A DNA stretch of 64,000 bases, taken from assembly GCF_014648655.1 (NCBI RefSeq), contig NZ_BMRN01000002.1, positions 62,001-126,000 of the forward strand. The letters run 5' to 3'. This document shows, one piece after another, positions 43,702 through 53,079 of this stretch (position 1 is the first letter of the stretch; the number at the start of each line of letters is the position of its first letter). The notes beneath the pieces are model-generated. The model searched no databases and was not told where the DNA came from. It saw only the letters and a program-made list of their open reading frames with translations. A program made the translations under genes and the position numbers. This DNA is from Streptomyces atratus. GTDB taxonomy: Bacteria > Actinomycetota > Actinomycetes > Streptomycetales > Streptomycetaceae.

Positions 43702-44537
43702 CCTGCTCCCCCTCGGTCGCGCCTTGTGCCTTCGTCGTGATGATCGCAGCACTGACTCCGTTCCCGCAGAGCCAAGCAGACGGATCCCGGACACGGGGAA
43801 CCTATGCGGCCACAGCACCGGAGAAGGCTCAACTGCACGACCTCGACCTGTGGCGGACAGTCGTTCCAGGTGCAGAAGACCGACACCACCCGGCCGCCGT
43901 CCTGGCCGAAGTCCACCCGGATCCAGGTCGAGTCCGTCCAGACCTGCATCGACCAGTTGGGCGCCGGTGCGGCAGAGACCAGCTTCGCCCAGTCCTTGCC
44001 GACCTCGAAGACGATCCGGCCGCCGTCCGTTCCATAGCTCTTCACCGTGCCCTGACGCGGGGCGGAACGGGCGGGCGAGGGGCTGTTGCCCGCCGGGGTG
44101 AGGGACGGCTGCCGGGACGGGGAAACGGACCGCGGCGGTCGTGGTCGCCTTCGCCGTACCGCTCGGTCTCGTCATCAAGGAGAGTCCGCCCTTTCCGTCG
44201 CCCCCGGCGCCCCCGTGATGGTGCGTCGGGTTCGGAGACAGAACGCGGATACGCCCCCGGCCGCCCTCACCGCGAGACACCGCGTTCACCTTCCGGCGGG
44301 CGGTCGGGTGTGAATCGGGGATGACCAAGACCGCTCCGGGGGTGGGCGGAAATGCGGCGCGGGCGCGGCGGCTCGGCGTGACCGGCGAGTCGATCCCTCC
44401 TCGATAAGCCCTTGTCCTGCGCCTTTTCGGAACCGCGTGAGTCCTCGGCCGGTGCCCGCGGGATATGGCAAGACGTGGGCGGGACACGGTCTCGTGACTT
44501 GAAGGACACACTCGGGCAACGGAAGCGTCTTCAACTC
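43702..44537. other. Region without an intact gene before cebE
   Basis: About 840 bases that hold a probable gene remnant on the minus strand (43833-44130) and otherwise weakly coding sequence. I see no complete gene. Confidence 0.55.
43833..44130 (-). pseudogene. Probable frameshifted remnant of a secreted/membrane protein
   Basis: On the minus strand one frame reads SRQPSLTPAGNSPSPARSA and then VKSYGTDGGRIVFEVGKDWAK, VSAAPAPNWSMQVWTDSTW and IRVDFGQDGGRVVSVFCTW. This resembles the C-terminal domain of a Streptomyces extracytoplasmic protein. The frame has no proper start: upstream it hits a stop, while the plausible N-terminal part (MTRPSGTAKATTTAAVRFPV) lies in another frame. Downstream, after VEVVQ, the sequence loses coding character. 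A frameshift or partial deletion is the simplest explanation. Confidence 0.4.
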
Positions 44538-44582
44538 TTGACACTCACCCCCTCAAGGCAGGAACCTTCCGACATCGACGCA

Positions 44583-44596
44583 TGGGAGCGCTCCCA
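44583..44596. promoter_or_regulatory. CebR operator upstream of cebE
   Basis: TGGGAGCGCTCCCA is a perfect 14 bp palindrome and the known CebR box. A TTGACA sequence lies at 44538-44543. The box is 132 bases before the cebE start. Confidence 0.92.
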
Positions 44597-44728
44597 TATC
44601 GTGCGGGGATTTCCCGCTCGAACGGCACTGCCCGTGTCCTCCCCCCTGAACCAGTCGGCACCCGCACTCACAGCGCGTATGCCACGCAGTCAGAACGCCA
44701 GTCCCACCCTGGAACAAGGAGTAGTGGA

Positions 44729-46057
44729 ATGCGCATCACCCGCACCGTCGCCGGCCGGAGCCGCAGAGTCGCGGTTCTGGTCACCACGGGCCTGACAGCT
44801 TCGGCCCTGTTGCTGACCGGCTGCAGCAGCGATTCGGATTCATCGGACAACACGGGCTCCGATGCGAACGGGAAGATCACGCTGACCGTCGCCGACTTCG
44901 GGCAGTTCGGCTACAAGGAAGCCGGTCTCTTCGCCAAGTACCACGAGCTGCACCCGAACATCACGGTCAAGGAAGACGTCACCTCCGACGAGAAGGTCTA
45001 CTACCCCAAACTGCTCCAGCAGCTGAACTCGGGCAGCGGTCTCGCCGACGTCCAGGGCATCGAGGTCGGCCGGATCAAGGAGATCGTCGACACCAAGGCG
45101 GACCGGTTCGCCGACCTGAGCAAGGTCATCGACGTCAACGAGTGGGTGTCCTGGAAGGAGAAGCAGGCCACCACGGCCGACGGCGCGGTGATCGGCGCGG
45201 GCACCGACATCGGTCCGATGTCGCTCTGCTACAACACCGAGCTCTTCAAGAAGGCCGGTCTGCCGACCGACCGTGAGGAGGTTGCCCAGAAGGTCGCCGG
45301 CGGCTGGGAGGACTACCTCAAGCTCGGTGAGGAGTACAAGAAGAACGCGCCCGAGGGTACGTACTTCATGGACTCCGCCAGCGCGATGTTCAACGCCGTG
45401 GTGAGCTCGAACGCGAAGCAGTACTACGACGAGAGCGGCAAGGCGATCTACAAGGACAGCCCCAGCGTCAAGCAGGGCTGGGACCTGGCGGCCGAGGCAG
45501 CGTCGAAGAAGCTGACGCAGGGCCTCGCCCAGTTCACCGACCCGTGGAAGGCCGGCCTGCGCAAGGGCACGATCGCCACCGTGGCCTGCCCCGCGTGGAT
45601 GGCCGGTCAGATCTCGATCAACTCCGGTGACGCCAACAAGGGCAAGTGGAACATCACCACCGCTCCCGGTGCGACCGCCGCCAACTGGGGCGGCTCGTTC
45701 CTCTCCGTGCCCAAGTCGGGCAAGCACGTCGACGAGGCCACCGAGCTCGTCAAGTGGCTGACCGCCCCCGAGCAGCAGGCCGCGGTCTTCAAGGCGATCG
45801 GCAGCTTCCCGTCCAACAAGGGCGCGTACGACCTGCCGGACGTGAAGAACGCGAAGCTCCCCTACTTCAACGACGCGCCGATCGGCCAGATCTACGCCGA
45901 TGAGGCCAAGTCCATCCCCGAGACGGTTCTCGGCCCGAAGGACGGCGTGATCAAGGACAGCATCTCCACCCAGATCAACAACATGGAGCAGCGCGGCACC
46001 AGCCCGGACGACGCGTGGAAGGCCGCGACCAACGTGGTCGACAAGGCGATCGGCTGA
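44729..46057 (+). CDS. cebE: Cellobiose/cellotriose-binding lipoprotein CebE
   Basis: A 442-residue family 1 sugar-binding protein. The lipobox LLTGC lipidates Cys32. It binds cello-oligosaccharides outside the membrane and delivers them to CebFG; energy comes from the shared ATPase MsiK, encoded elsewhere. The ATG at 44729 follows AAGGAG; longer in-frame starts would lie within the CebR operator. First gene of cebEFG. A strong hairpin after the stop codon probably raises its mRNA level over cebFG. Confidence 0.92.
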   Translation: MRITRTVAGRSRRVAVLVTTGLTASALLLTGCSSDSDSSDNTGSDANGKITLTVADFGQFGYKEAGLFAKYHELHPNITVKEDVTSDEKVYYPKLLQQLNSGSGLADVQGIEVGRIKEIVDTKADRFADLSKVIDVNEWVSWKEKQATTADGAVIGAGTDIGPMSLCYNTELFKKAGLPTDREEVAQKVAGGWEDYLKLGEEYKKNAPEGTYFMDSASAMFNAVVSSNAKQYYDESGKAIYKDSPSVKQGWDLAAEAASKKLTQGLAQFTDPWKAGLRKGTIATVACPAWMAGQISINSGDANKGKWNITTAPGATAANWGGSFLSVPKSGKHVDEATELVKWLTAPEQQAAVFKAIGSFPSNKGAYDLPDVKNAKLPYFNDAPIGQIYADEAKSIPETVLGPKDGVIKDSISTQINNMEQRGTSPDDAWKAATNVVDKAIG

Positions 46058-46062
46058 TCGGC

Positions 46063-46100
46063 GCCGGTGCGGGCGGCCCCCAGGAGCCGCCCGCACCGGC
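46063..46100 (+). terminator. Intercistronic hairpin cebE-cebF
   Basis: GCCGGTGCGGGCGGC pairs perfectly with GCCGCCCGCACCGGC around an 8-base loop (15 bp). It lies inside the operon, so it is more likely an mRNA 3' stabiliser or partial attenuator than a full terminator. Confidence 0.75.
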
Positions 46101-46176
46101 ACGCGCCCGGCCCAGCCCCTTACCCGGGCACCCCTCGTACAGGGCAACCCAGCAACGCAGGGAAGGACTCCCGCCC

Positions 46177-47175
46177 GTGGCCACCTCCACTCCCACCCCG
46201 GACGCATACGCCCCGCCACCCGGCGGTTCCCAGAAGACACCGGCGGCCCCCCGCCGGCACACATGGCGGAGCCGGCTGTGGCGGTTCGACGACAAGGCGT
46301 CGCCGTACGCCTACATAGCCCCGTTCTTCCTCGTCTTCGGCGCCTTCGGGCTCTATCCGCTTCTCTACACCGGCTGGATCGCCCTGCACCGGGTCGAGAT
46401 GACCGGCATGAACCAGATGGAGTGGGTCGGCTGGGACAACTTCGACAAGATCCTGCATGACAGCGAGTTCTGGACCGCCGTCACCAACACCTTCCTCATC
46501 GGCGTCATGTCCACGGTCCCGCAACTGCTGGTCGCGCTCGGCCTGGCCCACCTGCTGAACTACAAGCTGCGCGCCAGCACCTTCTGGCGGACGGTCATCC
46601 TCACCCCGTACGCCACGTCCGTGGCCTCCGCGGCCCTCGTCTTCGCCCTGGTCTTCCGGGCCGACGGCGGCCTGTTGAACTGGGCGCTGGAGTTCGTCGG
46701 CCTCGGCCACACCAACTGGGCCAACGGCCACTGGACGTCGAAGATCGCGATCTCCGTCATCGTGATCTGGCGTTGGACGGGCTACAACACCCTGATCTAT
46801 CTGGCCGCCATGCAGGCCGTACCGGCCGATCTGTACGAGGCCGCGTCACTCGACGGCGCATCGCGCTGGCAGCAGTTCCGCAAGGTGACCATCCCCTCGC
46901 TGCGGCCCACGATCCTGTTCACGATCGTCATCTCGACCATCGGCTCCATGCAGTTGTTCGGCGAGCCCCTGCTGCTGGAGGGCGGCACCCTCGGAGCCAC
47001 CGGCGGCAACGAGAATCAGTACGAGACGCTCAGCGTCTACCTCTACAACTACGGCTGGAATCTGGGGCACCTCGGTCCGGCCGCCGCAGTGGCCTGGGCG
47101 ATGCTCGCCCTCCTGCTGATCATCGCCGCGGTCAACTGGCTCATCGGCCGCTTCGTACGCAAATCCGCGGTCTGA
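46177..47175 (+). CDS. cebF: Cello-oligosaccharide ABC permease CebF
   Basis: A 332-residue MalF-type permease with six helices. The EAA loop is DLYEAASLDGASRWQQFRKVTIPSLRPT. It pairs with CebG. The GTG at 46177 follows GGAAGGA; no ATG lies at a better place. An N-terminal cytoplasmic extension of about 45 residues is Pro/Thr rich. Confidence 0.92.
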   Translation: MATSTPTPDAYAPPPGGSQKTPAAPRRHTWRSRLWRFDDKASPYAYIAPFFLVFGAFGLYPLLYTGWIALHRVEMTGMNQMEWVGWDNFDKILHDSEFWTAVTNTFLIGVMSTVPQLLVALGLAHLLNYKLRASTFWRTVILTPYATSVASAALVFALVFRADGGLLNWALEFVGLGHTNWANGHWTSKIAISVIVIWRWTGYNTLIYLAAMQAVPADLYEAASLDGASRWQQFRKVTIPSLRPTILFTIVISTIGSMQLFGEPLLLEGGTLGATGGNENQYETLSVYLYNYGWNLGHLGPAAAVAWAMLALLLIIAAVNWLIGRFVRKSAV

Positions 47176-47190
47176 CCGGGAGCGATTTCC

Positions 47191-48108
47191 ATGACCATGA
47201 CCAGCCCCATCAAAGCCCCGGAGCTCGGCCTCCCGCAGCCGGCCCACCGGGCGACGCGGCGCCCGATCCGCTTCAGGCCGGGCGCGGGCCAGCAGTTGCG
47301 GGGCGGCCCGTTCGCCTATGCCGCGCTGGCCGTCGTCGGCATCGGTTCGCTCCTGCCGCTCTACTGGACTTTGGTGGCCGCGTCCCACACCCAGGACGAA
47401 GTTCTCGCCACCACACCGCCGTTCGTGCCCGGCGGGCGGCTGATGCACAACCTCGACGCCGCCTGGAGCCAGGCGCACCTCGGCAGGGCGATCGTCAACA
47501 GCGTCATCGTCTCCGGCTGCATCACGGCGGCGACACTCTTCTTCTGCACCCTGGCCGGCTACGCCTTCGCCAAGATGCGCTTCAGGGGCCGTGGCGGACT
47601 GATGACCGCGGTCGTCGCCACGCTCACGATCCCGCCGCAGCTCAGCGTCGTCCCGCTGTTCATGATGATGTCCGACATCGGCTGGGGCGGAAAGCTGGAG
47701 TCGGTGATCTTCCCGACCCTGGTGAGCGCGTTCGGGGTGTTCTTCATGCGGCAGTACCTGACCGAGGCGCTGCCCTACGAACTCATCGAGGCCGCCAAGG
47801 TCGACGGCGCGAACAACTTCCGCATCGTGCGGAGCGTGGTGCTCCCGGTTGCCCGCCCCGCGATGACGGTGCTGGGGATGCTCACCTTCGTACAGGCGTG
47901 GAACGACTTCTTCTGGCCCTACCTCGCCCTCAATCAGCAAAACCCCACGCTCCAGGTGGCCCTCGGCCAGCTGAGCGCCTCCTACACCCCCGACCAGAGC
48001 ATCGTGATGGCGGGCGCCCTGATCAGCACGCTGCCGCTGCTCGTGGTCTTCGTGATCTTCGGCAAGCAGATCGTCGGAGGGATCATGTCCGGCGCCGTCA
48101 AGGGATGA
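47191..48108 (+). CDS. cebG: Cello-oligosaccharide ABC permease CebG
   Basis: A 305-residue MalG-type permease with six helices and the EAA loop [27 protein letters not shown]. The ATG lies 15 bases after the cebF stop with GGGAGCG before it. A hairpin follows at 48139-48173. Confidence 0.92.
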   Translation: MTMTSPIKAPELGLPQPAHRATRRPIRFRPGAGQQLRGGPFAYAALAVVGIGSLLPLYWTLVAASHTQDEVLATTPPFVPGGRLMHNLDAAWSQAHLGRAIVNSVIVSGCITAATLFFCTLAGYAFAKMRFRGRGGLMTAVVATLTIPPQLSVVPLFMMMSDIGWGGKLESVIFPTLVSAFGVFFMRQYLTEALPYELIEAAKVDGANNFRIVRSVVLPVARPAMTVLGMLTFVQAWNDFFWPYLALNQQNPTLQVALGQLSASYTPDQSIVMAGALISTLPLLVVFVIFGKQIVGGIMSGAVKG

Positions 48109-48138
48109 CACCGCGTCACCCGCTTTTCCCCGGACTCT

Positions 48139-48173
48139 CCGTACGGCCTGTTCCCTGACCGCAGGCCGTACGG
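48139..48173 (+). terminator. Terminator after cebG
   Basis: CCGTACGGCCTG pairs perfectly with CAGGCCGTACGG around an 11-base loop (12 bp stem), between cebG and the bglC operator. Confidence 0.8.
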
Positions 48174-48217
48174 GCCCCCGCAGCTCCACCCCGTACCTGC
48201 CCCTGTTCGTCCACCCC

Positions 48218-48231
48218 TGGGAGCGCTCCCG
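48218..48231. promoter_or_regulatory. CebR operator at the bglC start
   Basis: TGGGAGCGCTCCCG has one change from the perfect box and ends two bases before the bglC ATG, so it covers the ribosome-binding region. Confidence 0.88.
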
Positions 48232-48232
48232 C

Positions 48233-49696
48233 ATGACTGCTGCACGACCCGACATCGCCCCGAAGCAGGCGCCCGAGGCAACGGACTTCCCGACCGGTTT
48301 CGTCTGGGGGGCGGCCACCGCCGCCTACCAGGTCGAGGGTGCCGCCGCCGAGGACGGCCGCACCCCTTCCATCTGGGACACCTTCAGCCGCACACCGGGC
48401 AAGGTCCGCAACGGTGACACCGGTGACATCGCGGCCGACCACTACCATCGCTACCGCGACGACGTGCAGCTGATGAAGCAACTGGGCCTGAAGGCCTACC
48501 GCTTCTCCATCTCCTGGTCCCGGGTGCAGCCCACCGGGCGGGGCCCCGCCGTCGAACGCGGTCTGGACTTCTACCGCAGGCTCGTCGACGAGCTGCTCGA
48601 AGCCGGCATCACCCCTGTCGCCACGCTCTACCACTGGGACCTTCCCCAGGAGTTGGAGGATGCGGGCGGCTGGCCGCAGCGCGTCACCACCGATCGGTTC
48701 GCCGACTACACAGCCATCATGGCCGGCGCCCTCGGCGACCGCGTCGGCATGTGGACCACGTTCAACGAGCCGTGGTGCTCGGCCTTCCTCGGATACGGCT
48801 CCGGTGTGCACGCTCCCGGCCGCACCGAGGCCGCGTCCGCACTGCGGGCGGCCCACCACCTCAACCTCGCCCACGGCCGGGCGATCGAGGTTCTGCGTGG
48901 TCAACTCCCCGCCGGCGCGCAGACCTCGGCCACCCTCAATCTCCACCAGGTCCGCCCGCTGACCGACAGTGCGGCCGACGCGGACGCCGCCCGCCGGATC
49001 GACGCGGTGGGCAACCGGGTGTTCACCGGACCGATGCTGCGCGGTGAGTACCCCGAGGACCTGATCGCCGACACCTCGCACATCGTCGACTGGTCGCAGC
49101 TGGTCCACGACGGCGACCTGGCCGCGATCTCCCGTCCGGTCGACGTCCTGGGCATCAACTACTACACGCCTACGCTGGTTTCCACGCCCGCCGAGGGCGC
49201 CGGCGACTCGCGCAACGACGGCCACGGCAACAGTGACCACTCCCCGTGGCCCGGCTCCGAGCATGTGGCCTTCCACCTTGCCGAGGGGAAGGAGCGCACC
49301 GCGATGAACTGGGCGATCGACCCCAACGGCCTGTACAACCTGCTGATGGACGTCACCCGTGACCACCCCGGGCTGCCGCTGATGGTCACCGAGAACGGCG
49401 CGGCCTTCGACGACTACGTCTCGCCCGAGGGGCGGGTCGAGGACCCCGAGCGGATCGAGTACCTGCACGGCCACCTCGACGCCGTGCAGCGAGCCATCGC
49501 CGACGGCGCGGACGTCCGCGGCTACTTCCTGTGGTCGCTGATGGACAACTTCGAGTGGGGGTACGGGTACTCCAAGCGCTTCGGTGCGGTGTACGTGGAC
49601 TACGCGTCCCAGCGCCGCATCCCCAAGGCGAGCGCCCACTGGTACGCCGATGTGATCCGCCGCCACGCACTGCCCCCGGTCACCGATCTGCGCTGA
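48233..49696 (+). CDS. bglC: GH1 beta-glucosidase BglC
   Basis: A 487-residue intracellular family 1 glycosidase. The acid/base Glu is in TFNEPWC and the nucleophile Glu is in [12 protein letters not shown]. It splits imported cellobiose/cellotriose to glucose. There is no signal peptide. The ATG at 48233 directly follows a CebR operator whose GGGAG core may double as ribosome site, so CebR could limit both transcription and translation initiation here. Confidence 0.93.
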   Translation: MTAARPDIAPKQAPEATDFPTGFVWGAATAAYQVEGAAAEDGRTPSIWDTFSRTPGKVRNGDTGDIAADHYHRYRDDVQLMKQLGLKAYRFSISWSRVQPTGRGPAVERGLDFYRRLVDELLEAGITPVATLYHWDLPQELEDAGGWPQRVTTDRFADYTAIMAGALGDRVGMWTTFNEPWCSAFLGYGSGVHAPGRTEAASALRAAHHLNLAHGRAIEVLRGQLPAGAQTSATLNLHQVRPLTDSAADADAARRIDAVGNRVFTGPMLRGEYPEDLIADTSHIVDWSQLVHDGDLAAISRPVDVLGINYYTPTLVSTPAEGAGDSRNDGHGNSDHSPWPGSEHVAFHLAEGKERTAMNWAIDPNGLYNLLMDVTRDHPGLPLMVTENGAAFDDYVSPEGRVEDPERIEYLHGHLDAVQRAIADGADVRGYFLWSLMDNFEWGYGYSKRFGAVYVDYASQRRIPKASAHWYADVIRRHALPPVTDLR

Positions 49697-49716
49697 CCCG
49701 TACACCCTCCTTCCGG

Positions 49717-49738
49717 GACCCGGCCGCCGTGCCGGGTC
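49717..49738 (+). terminator. Terminator after bglC
   Basis: GACCCGGC pairs with GCCGGGTC around six bases, 20 bases after the bglC stop. Confidence 0.65.
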
Positions 49739-49796
49739 TCCGCCGTTTCCGCCCGGCTGCCGGGGCGACGGACCGAGGCGCGGCGCCGCCGTACGA

Positions 49797-49810
49797 TGGG
49801 AGCGCTCCCA
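49797..49810. promoter_or_regulatory. CebR operator upstream of cebR
   Basis: TGGGAGCGCTCCCA, perfect palindrome, 112 bases before the cebR start, consistent with autoregulation. Confidence 0.9.
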
Positions 49811-49921
49811 AAAATGATGTGCGCAGAGGCCGCCGGGCCCGGACGAGCGTCGAGGGATCGAGCACCAGGACTTGGTTCGGTTATCCGACTGTGAGAAATT
49901 GACCGCGAACGGGAGGCAGCC

Positions 49922-50953
49922 ATGACGGCAGCGCGAGTACGGAGCGGCGGGCGGCCCACGCTCGAAGAGGTCGCGGCACGGGCGGGGGTGGGGCGCGGCA
50001 CGGCCTCGCGGGTCATCAACGGCTCCCCACGGGTCAGCGCGCACACCCGCGAGGCGGTGGAGGCGGCCGTCGCCGAACTGGGGTACGTGCCCAATCGCGC
50101 GGCCCGCGCGCTCGCCGGGAACCGTACCGACGCCATCGCCCTCGTCGTGCCGGAGCCGGAGACCCGTTTCTTCGCCGAGCCGTACTTCTCCGACATCGTC
50201 CGTGGTGTCGGCGCGGCGCTCGCGGACACCGACATGCAGCTGCTGCTCACTCTCGTCGGCAGCGACCGCGAGCGCCGGCGGCTGGCCCAGTATCTGACCG
50301 CGCACCGCGTCGACGGAGTGCTGCTGGTCTCCGTCCACGCCGGCGACCCGCTCCCGGACCTGCTGGAGCAGCTCGGCATGCCGGCCGTGATGAGCGGCCG
50401 CAGATCCGCCTCCGAACCGCTCGCCTCGGTCGACTCCGACAACTTCGAGGGCGCCCGCGCAGCCGTCGACCATCTGATCTCCCGGGGCCGCCGCTCCATC
50501 GCCACGATCACCGGGCGCCTCGATGTCTACGGTGCCCGGCGCCGACTCGACGGCTACCGCAAGGCGGTCTCCGCGGCCGGTCTCGGACCGGATGAGCAGC
50601 TGATCGCCCCCGCCGACTTCACCGAGGAGGGCGGCGCACAGGCCATGCGCGATCTGCTCGCCCGCCGCCCCGACGTCGACGCGGTCTTCGCCGCCTCCGA
50701 CGTCATGGCCGCAGGGGCCCGCCAGGTGCTGCGCGAGGCCGGCCGGCGCATCCCGGACGATGTGGCCCTCATCGGCTTCGACGACTCGGCCGTGGCCCGT
50801 CACATGGACCCGGCGCTCACCAGCGTGCGCCAGCCGATCGAGGAGATGGGTCGCACGATGGCCCGCGTACTGCTCCAGGAGATCGCGGGTGAGAACCAGG
50901 AGCGGCCGCAGATCGTGCTCCCCACGGAACTGATCGTCCGCGACTCCTCGTGA
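49922..50953 (+). CDS. cebR: LacI-family repressor CebR
   Basis: A 343-residue repressor. The N-terminal LacI helix-turn-helix and hinge (TLEEVAARAGVGRGTASRVINGS) bind the TGGGAGCGCTCCCA boxes. The periplasmic-binding-like core (about 60-340) binds cellobiose/cellotriose as inducer. The ATG follows GGGAGGCAGCC. CebR governs cebEFG, bglC and probably itself through the three boxes seen here. Confidence 0.92.
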   Translation: MTAARVRSGGRPTLEEVAARAGVGRGTASRVINGSPRVSAHTREAVEAAVAELGYVPNRAARALAGNRTDAIALVVPEPETRFFAEPYFSDIVRGVGAALADTDMQLLLTLVGSDRERRRLAQYLTAHRVDGVLLVSVHAGDPLPDLLEQLGMPAVMSGRRSASEPLASVDSDNFEGARAAVDHLISRGRRSIATITGRLDVYGARRRLDGYRKAVSAAGLGPDEQLIAPADFTEEGGAQAMRDLLARRPDVDAVFAASDVMAAGARQVLREAGRRIPDDVALIGFDDSAVARHMDPALTSVRQPIEEMGRTMARVLLQEIAGENQERPQIVLPTELIVRDSS

Positions 50954-50994
50954 CGATCGTCACACGGCCGTCGGTGAGGGTGGTTCAGACACGA

Positions 50995-51025
50995 GAAGGG
51001 CCCCGGTCATTGACCGGGGCCCTTC
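50995..51025. terminator. Bidirectional terminator cebR / tRNA-His
   Basis: GAAGGGCCCCGGTCA pairs with TGACCGGGGCCCTTC (15 bp in each arm, one central base, so the real loop is wider). It separates convergent cebR and tRNA-His. Confidence 0.9.
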
Positions 51026-51032
51026 CCTTCAG

Positions 51033-51106
51033 GGTGAGTAACGGGACTCGAACCCGCGACATCCTGGACCACAACCAGGTGCTCTACCATCTGAGCTATA
51101 CCCACC
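51033..51106 (-). tRNA. tRNA-His (GTG)
   Basis: On the minus strand the acceptor GTGGGTA pairs with TACTCAC, with G-1 opposite discriminator C as required for tRNA-His. Anticodon arm CCTGG-TTGTGGT-CCAGG gives GTG. CCA is not encoded. Confidence 0.95.
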
Positions 51107-51231
51107 ATGCCCGGTCTTTTTCTGACCGGCCGAGAAAAAGTGTACAGGGTCCGAGAGGGTGCTCGCGCCCCAGTTGTTCAGCCGCTGATCCCGGCCCCCG
51201 AAAGGCCCGTGACCAGCGGCATCGCAACGTC

Positions 51232-51834
51232 CTACGGAGTGGGCGGCGCGACACGTGCCGCGATCGCCTTGGCGCGCTCCGAGTCCGGCCCGGGCTGCGG
51301 CACGAAGATCGCCTCGCGGTAGTAACGCAGCTCCGTGATGGAGTCACGGATGTCCGCGAGTGCCCGGTGGTTGCCGTTCTTGTCCGGACTGTTGAAGTAC
51401 GCCCTCGGGTACCAGCGGCGCGCCAGCTCCTTGATCGAGGACACATCGACGATCCGGTAGTGGAGGTAGCCCTCCAGAGCCGACATGTCCCGCGCCAGGA
51501 AGCCGCGGTCGGTGGAGACCGAGTTCCCGCAGAGCGGGGCCTTGCCGGGCTCCTTCACATGCTCGCGGACATAGGCCAGCACCTGGGCCTCGGCGTCGGC
51601 CAGGGTGGTGCCCTGGGCCAGCTCGTCGAGGAGACCCGAGGCGGTGTGCATCTGGCGCACCACCTCGGGCATCGTCTCCAGGGCCGTGTCCGGCGGGCGG
51701 ATCACGATGTCCACCCCTTCGCCGAGCACGTTCAGCTCCGAGTCGGTGACCAGTGCGGCCACCTCGATGAGTGCGTCTTCCGTCAACGAGAGCCCGGTCA
51801 TCTCGCAGTCGATCCACACCATGCGATCGTTCAT
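51232..51834 (-). CDS. ornA: Oligoribonuclease
   Basis: A 200-residue DEDDh 3'-5' exonuclease. Motifs are WIDCEMTGL (Asp/Glu), the middle [21 protein letters not shown] with Asp, and [11 protein letters not shown] (His and Asp). It degrades 2-5 nt RNAs and also pGpG from c-di-GMP turnover, linking it to cdgA in the same window. It starts nine bases after the adpA stop and is probably cotranscribed from adpA or its own promoter. ATG at 51834. Confidence 0.93.
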   Translation of the reverse strand: MNDRMVWIDCEMTGLSLTEDALIEVAALVTDSELNVLGEGVDIVIRPPDTALETMPEVVRQMHTASGLLDELAQGTTLADAEAQVLAYVREHVKEPGKAPLCGNSVSTDRGFLARDMSALEGYLHYRIVDVSSIKELARRWYPRAYFNSPDKNGNHRALADIRDSITELRYYREAIFVPQPGPDSERAKAIAARVAPPTP

Positions 51835-51843
51835 GACCCCACC

Positions 51844-53079
51844 CTACGGGGCACTCCGTTGACCCGGCAGGGTCGGGCGCCCGGCGGAGTACGCGTCGGG
51901 GCCCGGTTTCCCGTGCTCCGGCTGCCCCGCCCCGACCGTCGCCGACGTGACGGCATGCGGACCCGGTGGGGTGGCCGCAGCCGTGGCACGCCGGCCCGCC
52001 GAGATGCCCTGCGCGGGCACGACCGGGTCGATCGCCGGGGCGAGGGTCTCCGTGCCACCGCCCTGCGGACGGCGGGCCCGGTAGGCGGCCCGGTACGCGG
52101 CGGGGGAGGAGCCCAGCTGGCGCCGGAAGTGCCCGCGCAGCGCGACCGGCGAGCGGAAGCCGCAACGGCCCGCGACCTCGTCGACCGAGTGCTCGGACGT
52201 CTCCAGCAGCCGCTGTGCCTGCAGCACCCGCTGGGTGATCAGCCACTGGAGCGGTGCGCTGCCGGTGAGCGAGCGGAACCTCCGGTCAAAGGTCCGCCTG
52301 CTCATGTAGGCGCGCGCGGCCAGTGTCTCCACGTCGAACTGCTCGTGGAGATGCTCCAGCGCCCAGGCCACGACCTCGGCGAGCGGGTCGGAGCCGATCT
52401 CCTCAGGTAAAGACCTGTCGAGGTAGCGCTCCTGACCGCCACTGCGCCGCGACGGTACGACGAGCCGGCGGGCCAGTGCCCCGGCGGCCTCCGTGCCGTG
52501 GTCCGTGCGGACGATGTGCAGACAGAGATCGATCCCGGCCGCCGTCCCGGCGGAGGTGAGCACATCGCCGTCGTCGACGAAGAGCTCGCGCGGATCGACA
52601 TGCACCGACGGATATCGCTTGGCCAGCGTCGGTGCGTACATCCAGTGTGTGGTCGCCGGGCGGCCGTCCAGCAGACCGGCGGCGGCGAGCACGAACGCGC
52701 CGGTGCACAGCCCGACGATGCGGGCCCCTTCCTCGTGGGCGCGGCGCAGCGCGTCCAGCGCCTCTGCGGGTGGCGGCGAGGTGATCGAGCGCCAGGCGGG
52801 CACCACGACGGTGCCTGCCCTGCTGATCGCCTCCAGCCCGTAGGGCGCGGTCAGTTCGAGTCCCCCGGTGGTCCGCAGCGGTCCCTCTTCCCCGCCGCAG
52901 ACGAGGAGTCGGTAGCGCGGAACTCCCGCGTCCTGGCGGTCGATTCCGAACACGGAGAGCGGGATCGAGCTCTCGAAGATGGGGCCGCCGCTGAACAGCA
53001 GTACGGCGACGACTTCTCGTCGTCGTCGCCCACTGAGCTTCCGTACAGCCTCCGTTGCGGCGGCGGAGTCCTGGCTCAT
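51844..53079 (-). CDS. adpA: AdpA, developmental master regulator
   Basis: A 411-residue AraC/GATase1-type activator. The DJ-1/ThiJ-like N-domain (about 25-190, VCTGAFVLAAAGLLDGR) drives dimerisation. Two AraC helix-turn-helices lie in about 225-330 (LAARAYMSRRTFDRRF, VDEVAGRCGFRSPVALRGHF). Codon 224 is TTA (plus strand 52408-52410) in the linker, so translation depends on bldA tRNA-Leu, the known AdpA checkpoint. The C-terminal 70 residues are disordered. ATG at 53079 with GAGGGGGG upstream. A long gene-free leader precedes it. Confidence 0.96.
   Translation of the reverse strand: MSQDSAAATEAVRKLSGRRRREVVAVLLFSGGPIFESSIPLSVFGIDRQDAGVPRYRLLVCGGEEGPLRTTGGLELTAPYGLEAISRAGTVVVPAWRSITSPPPAEALDALRRAHEEGARIVGLCTGAFVLAAAGLLDGRPATTHWMYAPTLAKRYPSVHVDPRELFVDDGDVLTSAGTAAGIDLCLHIVRTDHGTEAAGALARRLVVPSRRSGGQERYLDRSLPEEIGSDPLAEVVAWALEHLHEQFDVETLAARAYMSRRTFDRRFRSLTGSAPLQWLITQRVLQAQRLLETSEHSVDEVAGRCGFRSPVALRGHFRRQLGSSPAAYRAAYRARRPQGGGTETLAPAIDPVVPAQGISAGRRATAAATPPGPHAVTSATVGAGQPEHGKPGPDAYSAGRPTLPGQRSAP

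Noticed and set aside
44129..44218. Plus-strand stretch reading as a membrane helix (TAAVVVAFAVPLGLVIKES)
   Set aside because: It has an upstream stop and no start codon, so it cannot be supported as a gene.
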